Source: Qipengyuania flava (GTDB taxonomy: Bacteria; Pseudomonadota; Alphaproteobacteria; Sphingomonadales; Sphingomonadaceae). Taken from it: a stretch of 64,000 nucleotides of DNA. The notes beneath the pieces were generated by a model. That model searched no databases. It had not been told where the DNA came from and saw only the letters and a program-made list of their open reading frames with translations. The stretch covers positions 558,001-622,000 of the forward strand of contig NZ_CP080410.1 in NCBI RefSeq assembly GCF_019448255.1, given 5' to 3'. A program made the translations under genes and the position numbers. The first letter of the stretch is position 1. Every line of letters begins with the position of its first letter. Positions 9,649 to 18,001 of this stretch are shown here, one piece after another.

Positions 9649-10836
9649 ATGGGCGATAACACGCACACACAAACCGGGCCCGCCTATCGCGATCCGCCGC
9701 CGTTTTCAGCCGAAGCGCAAGGCCAGTCGCTCACCTTCTATCCTGCGGGCGAGGACAGGCGCGAGGCGCTGATGGAGCTGGTGCGTTCGGCGAAGGAAAC
9801 GCTCGACGTCTGCTTCTATATCTTCGCCGAGGACGAGGTTTCGACGCAGCTGCGTGACGAGCTGTGTGAGGCAGCCAGGCGCGGGGTCGATGTTACCCTG
9901 ATCATCGATCGTTTCGGCGCCTCGGCCTCCGACAAGTTCCTCAAACCGCTGATCGATTGCGGTGGGCGGTATTATTACTTCAGCCCGCGTTTCGGGTTCC
10001 GCTATCTCATCCGCAACCACCAGAAGATGGTCATCGCGGACGAGAAGCGTGCCATGTTCGGCGGTTTCAACATCGAAGACGACTATTTCGCGCCGCCCGA
10101 GCGCAACGGGTGGAACGACCTTGCCATCCATATCGAAGGCGATGCGGTCGACGGGCTCTGCGACTGGTTCGCCAAGCTACGCGACTGGACCGATGACGAG
10201 CACGCGCACTTCCGGGCCATCCGCAAGACGGTTGCCCAATGGGCCTGGACGTCGGACAGCGGCCGCTCGCGCTGGCTGGTCGGCGGCCCGACGCACGGGC
10301 TGTCGACCTGGGCCCGATGCGTGACGCGCGACTTGAAGGAGGGCGAGAAGCTCGACATCTTCATGGCCTATTTTTCGCCGCCCTACTCCCTGCTGAAGCG
10401 CATCGCGCGGGTGGCACAGAAGGGACAAACACGCCTGCTGATGGCCGCCAAGAGCGACAATGGCGCAACGCTGGGCGCAACCCGTTCGCTCTACAATTAC
10501 CTGCTCAAGCGGGGGGCGAAGATCTGGGAATTCAGCCCCTGCAAGCTGCACACCAAGCTGCTCGTGCTCGACGATGCGGTCTATATGGGAAGCGCCAACT
10601 TCGACATGCGCAGCCTCTACCTCAATCTCGAGATCGTGCTGCGGATCGAGGATGCGGACCTCGCCGAACAGATGCGCGACTTCGTTTCGCGCCATATCGA
10701 GGCATCGGAAGCGATCACCCCGGAAACGCACCAGGAGCGTGCGACCGTGTGGAACCGCATGCGCTGGTGGGCCGGCTGGGTGCTGGTCTCGGTGATCGAC
10801 TACACCGTCGCGCGGCGGCTGAACCTCGGCATCTGA
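9649..10836 (+). CDS. Phospholipase D-like protein, probable cardiolipin synthase-type
   Basis: 395 residues with two HKD motifs: HQKMVIADEKRAMFGGFN near residue 125 and HTKLLVLDDAVYMGSANFD near residue 304. These are the paired catalytic sites of the PLD superfamily that form a phosphohistidine intermediate. The lack of N-terminal membrane helices and the length fit the ClsB/ClsC-like or general PLD branch rather than ClsA. A hydrophobic stretch near the C-terminus may anchor it. Converges on dnaB with a one-base gap. Confidence 0.85.
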   Translation: MGDNTHTQTGPAYRDPPPFSAEAQGQSLTFYPAGEDRREALMELVRSAKETLDVCFYIFAEDEVSTQLRDELCEAARRGVDVTLIIDRFGASASDKFLKPLIDCGGRYYYFSPRFGFRYLIRNHQKMVIADEKRAMFGGFNIEDDYFAPPERNGWNDLAIHIEGDAVDGLCDWFAKLRDWTDDEHAHFRAIRKTVAQWAWTSDSGRSRWLVGGPTHGLSTWARCVTRDLKEGEKLDIFMAYFSPPYSLLKRIARVAQKGQTRLLMAAKSDNGATLGATRSLYNYLLKRGAKIWEFSPCKLHTKLLVLDDAVYMGSANFDMRSLYLNLEIVLRIEDADLAEQMRDFVSRHIEASEAITPETHQERATVWNRMRWWAGWVLVSVIDYTVARRLNLGI

Positions 10837-10837
10837 C

Positions 10838-12358
10838 CTATTCGTAGTCGTCGGTGTAGCGCACGTCGGGACTGCTGAACTTGGTGATCTCGCTGTGGAA
10901 CAGCAGCGGGACGTTGCCGGTTGAACCGTGGCGCTGCTTGGCGACGATCAGCGTCGCCTTATTGACCAGTTCGAGGTGACGCGCTTCCCACTCGGCGTAT
11001 TTCATCCGCACCTCTTCGGACGAGGTTTCGTCGGGCGTGTCGGGCTTCAAGGCGTTGTGGTAATATTCGCCGCGGTAAATGAACCACACCATGTCGGCGT
11101 CCTGCTCGATCGAGCCGGATTCGCGCAGGTCCGAAAGCTGCGGGCGCTTGTCGTCGCGGCTCTCCACCTGACGCGAGAGCTGCGAGAGGGCGATCACCGG
11201 CACGTGCAGTTCCTTCGCCAGCGTCTTGAGGCCGCGGCTGATCTCGGAGATTTCGTTGACGCGGTTGTCGCTCGCACGGCCCGAGCCCTGCAGGAGCTGG
11301 AGGTAGTCGACGATCACCAGGCCGATATCGTGCCGCCGCTTCAACCGGCGCGCGCGGGTGCGCAGTGCGCCGATGGTGAGCGCGGGGGTGTCGTCGATGT
11401 AGAGCGGAAGGTCGGTCAGTTCCTGGCTGGCGAAGGACAGGCGCTGGAACTCCTCGCGGCTCAATTTGCCTGAACGCAGCTTCTCCGAGGAAATCTCGGC
11501 CGTTTCGGCAAGGATACGCGTGGCGAGCTGGTCGGCGCTCATTTCCAGGCTGAAGAAGGCAACGCCGGCTCCCGGCGACTTGTCGAGGTCGATGCCGGCC
11601 TTCTCGTCATCCATCCGCCGCCGTGCGGCGTTGAAGGCGATGTTCGTGGCGAGCGAGGTCTTGCCCATGGCGGGGCGCCCCGCGAGGATCACGAGGTCGG
11701 AATTGTGCAGGCCGCTCGTCTTGTCGTTGATCGTGTCGAGGCCGGTCGTCTTGCCCGAAAAACGCCCGCCCGAATTCATCGCCGCCTGCACGACTTCGAG
11801 CGCGCCGAAAGCCGCCTTGCGGAAGCTTTGTGCCTCGTTCCCGGTGCTCGCCCCTTCGGCAACGCGGTAGAGATCGGCTTCGGCCTGCTCGATCTTGCGC
11901 AGCGGTTCCACCTCGTCCGAAGTGTCGAGCGCGCCTTCGACGAGATTGCGACCGACGCTGACCAATTCGCGCAGCAGCGCGAGGTCATAGATCTGCTCGG
12001 CCAGCTCGCGCGGGTGCAGGAGGCCCTGTCCGTCGGCCGTGAGCTGGGCGAGATAGGTCACACCGCCCAGCTGCTTCAGCGCTTCGTCGCTTTCGAAATA
12101 GGGCTTCAGCGTCACCGGCGTCGCCACCGAATTGCGTTCCAGCAGCTTGTGCACGCGCTCGTAGATGCGCTGGTGCACCGGCTCGAAGAAATGCTCCGCC
12201 ATGAGCGGCGTGGTGAGCTCCTCGATAACCTTGTTGTCGATCAGCACCGCGCCCAGGAACGCCGCCTCAGCCTCGAGGTTTGCAGGCAGGACCGGGCCCT
12301 TCGCGGGCTTCTCGGACGTCGAATCGTCGGCGGGAAAAAGGAGATCGGTATCGGCCAT
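10838..12358 (-). CDS. dnaB: Replicative DNA helicase DnaB
   Basis: 506-residue hexameric helicase of the replication fork. The N-terminal domain (about 20-130) carries LPANLEAEAAFLGAVLID, the DnaG-interacting region. The RecA-like domain has Walker A GRPAMGKTS (about residue 225), an insert, Walker B LVIVDYLQLL and the arginine-finger area LSQLSRQVESR. No intein. A slightly longer insertion after Walker A (RRRMDDEKAGIDLDKSPG) is characteristic of sphingomonads and relatives, as I recall. Monocistronic by layout. Confidence 0.97.
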   Translation of the reverse strand: MADTDLLFPADDSTSEKPAKGPVLPANLEAEAAFLGAVLIDNKVIEELTTPLMAEHFFEPVHQRIYERVHKLLERNSVATPVTLKPYFESDEALKQLGGVTYLAQLTADGQGLLHPRELAEQIYDLALLRELVSVGRNLVEGALDTSDEVEPLRKIEQAEADLYRVAEGASTGNEAQSFRKAAFGALEVVQAAMNSGGRFSGKTTGLDTINDKTSGLHNSDLVILAGRPAMGKTSLATNIAFNAARRRMDDEKAGIDLDKSPGAGVAFFSLEMSADQLATRILAETAEISSEKLRSGKLSREEFQRLSFASQELTDLPLYIDDTPALTIGALRTRARRLKRRHDIGLVIVDYLQLLQGSGRASDNRVNEISEISRGLKTLAKELHVPVIALSQLSRQVESRDDKRPQLSDLRESGSIEQDADMVWFIYRGEYYHNALKPDTPDETSSEEVRMKYAEWEARHLELVNKATLIVAKQRHGSTGNVPLLFHSEITKFSSPDVRYTDDYE

Positions 12359-12507
12359 CGCTCCTAGATGCCTTTTGCGCCCGCCGAGTGGAAGGCGCGA
12401 GGCGGACGAAATTTTTCGATCGCCGGCTCTTGCCCTGTGGATAGTGGGGACACGTCTGCAACCCCTTGCCGCGACCCATGCGATACTGCCAAAGCAGCCT
12501 GCAACGC

Positions 12508-13011
12508 ATGACCGATTCCACTTCCTCTCCGGGCGACCATCGCATCGCGCATATCGAGCTCGACGAGGAGACGATCATCTGGCGCAACGCCGATATCGAA
12601 CAGGAACGCAAGATCGCGATCTTCGACCTCATTGAGGAGAATGTCTTCAAGCCGCTGCGCGCGGTCGAACGCGGAGCTACCGGCCCCTACCGCCTGAAGC
12701 TTGCGGTGCGCGACGGGCGGCTGCTGATGACGATCGCCGACCAGGATGAACAGCTGCTGGAAGAGCTGCTGCTGGGCCTGGCGCGTTTCCGCCGCCCGAT
12801 CCGTGAATACTTCGCCATCTGCGACAGCTACTACCAGGCCATTCGCAAGGCGACGCCGATGGAGATCGAGACGATCGACATGGCCAGAAGGGGTGTTCAC
12901 AACCGCGCCGCGGAGCTGCTGGTCGAACGGCTCGAAGGCAAGGTCGAAACCGATTTCGCCACCGCCCGCCGCCTCTTCACGCTGATCTGCGTGCTGCACA
13001 TCAAGGGGTGA
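12508..13011 (+). CDS. UPF0262 family protein
   Basis: 167 residues, the usual length for UPF0262, an alphaproteobacterial family of unknown function. Recognised from HRIAHIELDEETIIWRNADI, a conserved DLIEENVF and the C-terminal RRLFTLICVLHIKG. I chose ATG 12508 (MTDSTSS) because the upstream in-frame extension has no family similarity. First gene of a forward run; the next start is ten bases downstream. Confidence 0.85.
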   Translation: MTDSTSSPGDHRIAHIELDEETIIWRNADIEQERKIAIFDLIEENVFKPLRAVERGATGPYRLKLAVRDGRLLMTIADQDEQLLEELLLGLARFRRPIREYFAICDSYYQAIRKATPMEIETIDMARRGVHNRAAELLVERLEGKVETDFATARRLFTLICVLHIKG

Positions 13012-13020
13012 GGGGCGATC

Positions 13021-13749
13021 ATGGCAAAACGCCCGCGCAGGAAACGCCGTTTCAGGTTTCCGCGCCTGCTTTCGCGGGCGGGGAAGGTGTCGCTCTTCCT
13101 GGTTCTGATCGCCGGGATCGGCGGGGCCTATGCGTGGAGCGAAGGGCGCTCCTGGCGACCAGACGAAGCGCTTTGGCCCGACCAGGGCGCGCTTGTCGGG
13201 GCGGTCGATGGCGCGGTGGATTTCGGCACGGTCGCGGGTCTTGGGGCGCAGTTCGTCTATCTCGAAGCGAGCGACGGGGCGGGACGCAAGGACCCGGCCT
13301 TCGCGCAGAACTTCGCCCGCGCGCGGGCGGCAGGGTTGCAGGTCGGTGCCGCACACCGGTTCGACCCCTGCGCCGTGGCCGATGGCCAGTCGGCGAATTT
13401 CGTGACCATGGTGCCGCGCGATGGCACATTGCTGCCGCCGGCCATCCTGCTCGAGGGAACGGCGGAGGACTGTCCTGCGCGCGTTTCGGACGCCGCGGTG
13501 CAGAGCGAGCTGATGACGCTGGTCAACCAGATCGAGGCGCACAGCGGGAAGCCCGCCATCCTCGCCCCTGAAGAAAGCTTCGAGGAAGCCTATGCCCCGT
13601 CCCGGCGGATCGATCGCCAGCTCTGGCTTACGCGGAGCTGGTTCGAGCCCGAATACGCCTCGCGCCCCTGGCTGATGTGGACGGCCAACCGCTGGTACCA
13701 GACCGAAGCGGCGCAGCAGCCGCTGCGCTGGGTCGTGGTCCAACCCTGA
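13021..13749 (+). CDS. GH25-like (lysozyme fold) membrane protein with degenerate active site
   Basis: 242 residues. A basic N-terminus and one membrane anchor (VSLFLVLIAGIGGAYAW) precede a domain resembling glycoside hydrolase family 25: FVYLEASDG, DPAFAQNFARARAAGLQVGA and AHRF match the strand-helix pattern of GH25 muramidases. The expected catalytic acids do not appear: the DVS.xxG.IDW start is replaced by GALVGAVDGAVDF, and the DxE strand reads AILLEGTAED. It may be a non-catalytic peptidoglycan-binding protein. The cdd start is 11 bases downstream. Confidence 0.68.
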   Translation: MAKRPRRKRRFRFPRLLSRAGKVSLFLVLIAGIGGAYAWSEGRSWRPDEALWPDQGALVGAVDGAVDFGTVAGLGAQFVYLEASDGAGRKDPAFAQNFARARAAGLQVGAAHRFDPCAVADGQSANFVTMVPRDGTLLPPAILLEGTAEDCPARVSDAAVQSELMTLVNQIEAHSGKPAILAPEESFEEAYAPSRRIDRQLWLTRSWFEPEYASRPWLMWTANRWYQTEAAQQPLRWVVVQP

Positions 13750-13759
13750 GGAACCGATT

Positions 13760-14164
13760 ATGACCGATGACGCGCTGATTGCCGCCGCCCGGGATGCTGC
13801 CAAGCACTCCTATTCGCCCTATTCCAACTTCGCCGTCGGCGCGGCGCTGCGCTTTGCCGATGGCAGCTTGGTGACCGGCACCAATATCGAGAACGCGAGC
13901 TACGGCCTCGCGCTCTGTGCGGAAACGATCGCCGTCTCGAAAGCGATGGCCGACGGCGTGCGCGGCGGTCTGGAAGCAGTCGCCGTGATCGGACCGGGCG
14001 CTGATCCGATTACCCCGTGCGGACGCTGCCGCCAGGTCCTGAACGAACTCGCCCAGCTTGGCGGAACCGACCCGGACATTTTGTGCGTGGGGCCCGACGA
14101 CGTCCGGCGCCTGAAGCTGTCCGACCTGCTGCCCCACGCATTCGGCCCGGCGAGCCTCGCGTGA
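13760..14164 (+). CDS. cdd: Cytidine deaminase
   Basis: 134 residues, matching the short homotetrameric class. It deaminates cytidine and deoxycytidine to uridine in pyrimidine salvage. Zinc and catalytic residues are visible: CAE (about residues 53-55) and PCGRCRQ with the second and third Cys. N-terminal YSPYSNFAVGAAL and NIENASYG bind substrate. Its stop overlaps the GTG of the LD-carboxypeptidase gene. Confidence 0.96.
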   Translation: MTDDALIAAARDAAKHSYSPYSNFAVGAALRFADGSLVTGTNIENASYGLALCAETIAVSKAMADGVRGGLEAVAVIGPGADPITPCGRCRQVLNELAQLGGTDPDILCVGPDDVRRLKLSDLLPHAFGPASLA

Positions 14165-15183
14165 TCTCGCGCCGCTCCGCGCTCGGCCTCCTTGGCGGCG
14201 CAGCGGGAGTGGCCATGGCTCCGGGTGCGCTTGCAGCAAGTCCACCGCGGGTGAAGCCTCCTCGGCTGCGCGCCGGCGATACGGTCGGTCTTGTTGCGCC
14301 GGCGAGCGCGGTCACGCTTCCCTACGAGCTTGACCGGGCCCTGCACTGGGTCCGCGGTATGGGTCTTGTTCCCAGGCAAGGAGCGAACCTTGGCGAACAG
14401 TTCGGCTATCTCGCGGGCCAGGACGCCCAGCGCGCCGAAGACATCAACGCCATGTTCGCCGATCCGGACGTGCGGGCCATCTTCGCGGTTCGCGGCGGCT
14501 GGGGCGGGGCGCGCGTGCTCGAGCGGCTCGATTGGGATGCAATTCGCGCCCATCCCAAGCTGGTGATCGGCTACAGCGACACGACCGCTCTCCATTTCGC
14601 GATTGCCACGCGGGCAGGCTATCCCTCGCTCCACGCGCCGAACGCGGCGAGCCGATGGGAAGCGGCAAGCTGGGAAAGCCTGTGGCGCATCGCCTTTGCC
14701 GGCGAAGCGGTCACATTGGGCGGCGACAAGCTGGAGGCGGAGGTCGGCAGGCCCGGCCAGACACTGGTTCCCGGCATCGCACGTGGGCGTCTGATCGGCG
14801 GCAACCTAACCATCCTCTCCACCCTCATGGGCACGCCATGGCTGCCCAGCATGGACGGGGCGATCCTGTTTTTGGAGGATATCAACGAAGAGCCCTACCG
14901 GATCGATCGCATGCTCCAGCAGCTCAAGCTGGCGGGAGTCTTCGACATGGTTTCCGGAGTGGTCTTTGGCCAGTGCACGCGCTGCGCCTCGCGCGATCCC
15001 GAGTACCGCGGCTTCTCGGTCGAGGATGTCCTTGCTCAGCACCTGGGGGAACTGGGTAAGCCGGTGATCACCGGCTTCAACACCGGGCATGTACGCAACC
15101 AGCTGGTGCTGCCGGTTAAGACGCGGGTGGAGCTCGACGCCGGCGCGCGGACGCTGCGTATGCTCGAGCCTGCTGTCGCCTGA
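14161..15183 (+). CDS. S66 family LD-carboxypeptidase, Tat-type signal
   Basis: 340 residues. Peptidase S66 trims muropeptides by releasing the terminal D-Ala from tetrapeptides in murein recycling. The nucleophile Ser is in GYSDTTALH, the Glu in FLEDINEEPYRIDR and the His in TGFNTGH, giving the Ser-Glu-His triad. The N-terminus SRRSALGLLGGAAG with a following hydrophobic stretch looks like a Tat signal, so it is probably periplasmic, unlike cytosolic LdcA. GTG 14161 overlaps the cdd stop (GTGA). Confidence 0.9.
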   Translation: MISRRSALGLLGGAAGVAMAPGALAASPPRVKPPRLRAGDTVGLVAPASAVTLPYELDRALHWVRGMGLVPRQGANLGEQFGYLAGQDAQRAEDINAMFADPDVRAIFAVRGGWGGARVLERLDWDAIRAHPKLVIGYSDTTALHFAIATRAGYPSLHAPNAASRWEAASWESLWRIAFAGEAVTLGGDKLEAEVGRPGQTLVPGIARGRLIGGNLTILSTLMGTPWLPSMDGAILFLEDINEEPYRIDRMLQQLKLAGVFDMVSGVVFGQCTRCASRDPEYRGFSVEDVLAQHLGELGKPVITGFNTGHVRNQLVLPVKTRVELDAGARTLRMLEPAVA

Positions 15184-15238
15184 AGCCCGCTTGCGTTTCC
15201 TGCGACGCGGGCTAAGCCCTTCGCCGAGGGAGATACTC

Positions 15239-16543
15239 ATGACGAAACCGATTGTTCGCCGCACGCTTGCCCTTGCGAGTGCGGCGCTGGCGCTGGCTGG
15301 TGCGACGGCACAGGCGCAGGACCGCCCGATCGCCTTCACCGGCGCGACCATCCACACCATGGCCGGCCCCGCGATCGAGAACGGCACGCTGGTCATCGAG
15401 GACGGCAAGATCACCGCTGTCGGGGCAGGCGTTGCCGTGCCGGCGGACGCCGAAACGCGCGATGCGAGCGGCATGGTCATCATGCCCGGCATCGTCGACA
15501 CCCACTCGCACATTGGCTCGGTCGCCGGAGCGGACCGCTCCTCGCCCATCCAGCCCGACGTGAGGGCGATGGACGCGATCAACCCCAAGGATTCGAGCAT
15601 TGCCAAGGCCCGCGCGGGCGGGGTGACCACGGCGAATGTCATGCCCGGATCAGGCTGGCTGATGAGCGGCCAGACCTTTTACATGCGCCTTCGCGAAGGC
15701 GACACGATCGAGGATATCGCCTGGTTCTTCCCCGACGGGGCGGTGATGGGCGGCCTCAAGATGGCCAACGGCACCAACCCGATCGGATCGACGCCTGGTT
15801 TCCCCGGAACGCGGGCGAAGTCGGCGGCGCTGGCGCGGGCGGCTTTCACCGAGGCGCAGGCCTATTGCAAGAGCGACCGCAAGAAGGTCGATCTCGGCAA
15901 GGAAACCCTGTGCGAGGTCCTCTCCGGCAAGCGGCTGGTCCACTTCCACACGCACCGCGCGGATGACATCATGACCGTGCTGCGCCTGCAGCGCGAATTC
16001 GGCTTCAAGGTGCTGATCCAGCACGGCATGGAAGCCTGGAAAGTGGCGGCAGAACTGGCCGCGGCTGGCATCCCGGTCTCGAACATCCTGGTCGACAGCC
16101 CAGGCGGCAAGCTCGAAGCGATGGAATCGCGACTGGAGACCGCCGGGATCCTCGAACAGGCAGGTGTCCTTACCTCGCTCCACTCGGACGACGGCATTAT
16201 CGATAGCCGGTTGATGTTCCGCCAGGCGGGCATTGCGGTGCGCGGCGGGATGAGCCGCGAAGGTGCGCTGCGGGCGCTGACCATCAACGGCGCGCGCCAG
16301 CTCGGTCTCGACGACCGCGTCGGCAGCCTTGAAGTGGGCAAGGAAGCGGACTTCCTCCTGCTCGATGGCGATCCGCTGTCGGTCTACACCGACCTCATGG
16401 AAACCTGGGTCGAGGGCAAGAAGCTGTTCGACCGGACGACCGAAGAGGGCAAGCTGATGGCCGAAGGCGGCTACGGCGCGGGCAACGCGATGGAGCTTGC
16501 CCACCACCACTGGGAAGTCGCTGAAGCGGAGGCTGCACAATGA
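15239..16543 (+). CDS. Secreted amidohydrolase (intact metal site)
   Basis: 434 residues with signal peptide (LALASAALALAGATAQAQ). Amidohydrolase superfamily: composite N-terminal beta-sandwich, metal motif MPGIVDTHSHIGS (HxH), later His in LVHFHTHRAD and LIQHG, Asp in TSLHSDDG, and C-terminal GSLEVGKEADFLLLDGDPLS. Substrate unknown; exported relatives include dipeptidase- and imidazolonepropionase-like enzymes. ATG 15239 gives the signal peptide, with GAGGGAG upstream. Overlaps its paralogue by ATGA, suggesting a heterodimer. Confidence 0.86.
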   Translation: MTKPIVRRTLALASAALALAGATAQAQDRPIAFTGATIHTMAGPAIENGTLVIEDGKITAVGAGVAVPADAETRDASGMVIMPGIVDTHSHIGSVAGADRSSPIQPDVRAMDAINPKDSSIAKARAGGVTTANVMPGSGWLMSGQTFYMRLREGDTIEDIAWFFPDGAVMGGLKMANGTNPIGSTPGFPGTRAKSAALARAAFTEAQAYCKSDRKKVDLGKETLCEVLSGKRLVHFHTHRADDIMTVLRLQREFGFKVLIQHGMEAWKVAAELAAAGIPVSNILVDSPGGKLEAMESRLETAGILEQAGVLTSLHSDDGIIDSRLMFRQAGIAVRGGMSREGALRALTINGARQLGLDDRVGSLEVGKEADFLLLDGDPLSVYTDLMETWVEGKKLFDRTTEEGKLMAEGGYGAGNAMELAHHHWEVAEAEAAQ

Positions 16544-17745
16544 TCGCGCGTATTGCAAAACTCGCCGCGCTGGCGCTGGCTGTCGCACCCGCCGCTCTTT
16601 CCGCGCAGGATATCGCCGTGCGGGCCGAAACGCTGCACACGATGGATGGCCCCGCGATCAGCGATGGCGTCGTGGTGATCCGCGATGGCCGCATCACGGC
16701 GGTCGGTCCGGCCGCCTCTACGGCCATTCCCGACGGTGTCGAAGTCCTGACTGCCAAGGTCGCGACACCCGGCCTGGTCGATGCGCGCACGGTGGTCGGC
16801 CTTGCCGGCTTCATGAACCAGCCGCACGACCAGGACCAGCTCGATACGAGCAAGCCGGTCCAGCCCGACCTTCGCGCGATCGATGGCTACAATCCGGACG
16901 AGGCGCTGGTCGACTGGCTGCGCAGCTTCGGGGTGACGACGATCCACACCGGGCATGGTCCGGGCGCGGTGGTGTCGGGCCAGACTATGGTCGCCAAGAC
17001 CTGGGCCAAGACGGCGGACAGCGCGGCCATCGTTCCGCGCGCCATGATCGCGGCCAATCTGGGCGCCAGCGCGCTCGACCGCGAAAAGGGGCCGGGCACG
17101 CGTCCCAAGCAGATCGCCCTGCTGCGCGCCGCGCTCACCGCAGCGCAGGCTCCCGCTCCGGCGAAGGGCGATGGGCCGGCTGCCCAGAAGCTCGACATGC
17201 AGGTCTGGAAAGACGTGCTCGCCCGCCGCGTGAAGCTGATGATCACGGCCAACCGCGCGCAGGACATCATGTCGGCCCTGCGTCTCAAGGAGGAATTCGG
17301 CATCGACGTGGTGATCGATGGCGGGGCGGAGAGCTACCTGCTGATCGACGAGCTGCGCGAGGCGGGGGTCACCGTGCTCCTGCATCCGACCATGGCGCGC
17401 CACTATGGCGACATGGAGAACGCCAGCTTCACCACGGCGGCCAAGCTGCGCGAAGCGGGCATTCCCTTTGCGCTTCAGTCGGGCTTTGAAGGCTATGTGC
17501 CCAAGACCCGTGTCATCCTGTGGGAAGCGGGCTGGGCCGCGGCGAACGGCCTTGCTCCGGCCGACGCGCTGAGCGCGATCACGATCGATGCCGCCACGGC
17601 CATCGGCCTTGGCGACCGGGTCGGTTCGCTCACGGTCGGCAAGGACGGGGATGTCGCACTTTTCGACGGCGATCCGCTGGAATACGCGAGCCATGTGACC
17701 GGCGTGGTGATCGACGGGCGCGTGGCGAGCCGCGAGGTCCGCTAG
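16540..17745 (+). CDS. Secreted amidohydrolase paralogue lacking the HxH metal motif
   Basis: 401 residues with signal peptide (AALALAVAPAALSAQ). Clearly homologous to the preceding protein: LHTMDGPAISDGVVVIRDGR, TPGLVDARTVVG and GSLTVGKDGDVALFDGDPLEY align with it. Where the paralogue has DTHSHIG this one has DARTVVG, so the first two metal-binding His are missing. It is likely catalytically weak or a structural partner of the upstream enzyme, with which it is translationally coupled. Last gene of the forward run. Confidence 0.84.
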   Translation: MIARIAKLAALALAVAPAALSAQDIAVRAETLHTMDGPAISDGVVVIRDGRITAVGPAASTAIPDGVEVLTAKVATPGLVDARTVVGLAGFMNQPHDQDQLDTSKPVQPDLRAIDGYNPDEALVDWLRSFGVTTIHTGHGPGAVVSGQTMVAKTWAKTADSAAIVPRAMIAANLGASALDREKGPGTRPKQIALLRAALTAAQAPAPAKGDGPAAQKLDMQVWKDVLARRVKLMITANRAQDIMSALRLKEEFGIDVVIDGGAESYLLIDELREAGVTVLLHPTMARHYGDMENASFTTAAKLREAGIPFALQSGFEGYVPKTRVILWEAGWAAANGLAPADALSAITIDAATAIGLGDRVGSLTVGKDGDVALFDGDPLEYASHVTGVVIDGRVASREVR

Positions 17746-17792
17746 CTCCCTCCCGGGCGTTAACCACTTGGAGAGCGGTGCAGCGCTACTTT

Positions 17793-17814
17793 GGGGGTGT
17801 CAGGAGACACCCCC
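17793..17814 (+). promoter_or_regulatory. Leader hairpin with Shine-Dalgarno in its loop
   Basis: Perfect 9-bp stem GGGGGTGTC/GACACCCCC with loop AGGA, followed by TTT and the ATG at 17818. AGGAG (17802-17806) is the only ribosome-site-like sequence for the small gene, so the site is exposed in the loop or trapped at the stem edge. It could act as a translational control element or a weak terminator for the upstream amidohydrolase operon. Confidence 0.6.
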
Positions 17815-17817
17815 TTT

Positions 17818-17991
17818 ATGAAATTCGTAGCTCTCGATTCGCGCGGCGGAAACTACCTCGTGGTTGCCTCTAACGTTGCGTGGTTGCGCACCGCGGAGAA
17901 CGGCCAGACCACTGTCGGCATCGTCGGCGGTCAGCCATTGCTGGTGACCGGCACAGTCGAACAGGTCGCGCAGAAAATCCTCGAAGGCTGA
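17818..17991 (+). CDS. Small conserved-type hypothetical protein (FlbD-like size and pattern)
   Basis: 57 residues, MKFVALDSRGGNYLVVASNV followed by a short strand-rich region and a C-terminal helix EQVAQKILEG. The layout (N-terminal strand, central T-V-x-I-x-x-G turn, valine-rich strand, terminal amphipathic helix) resembles FlbD-type small flagellar regulators, but there are no flagellar genes nearby and I do not assign that function. ATG 17818 was chosen over GTG 17791, which lies in the hairpin. Confidence 0.65.
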   Translation: MKFVALDSRGGNYLVVASNVAWLRTAENGQTTVGIVGGQPLLVTGTVEQVAQKILEG

Positions 17992-18001
17992 ACTTTCGCG
18001 A

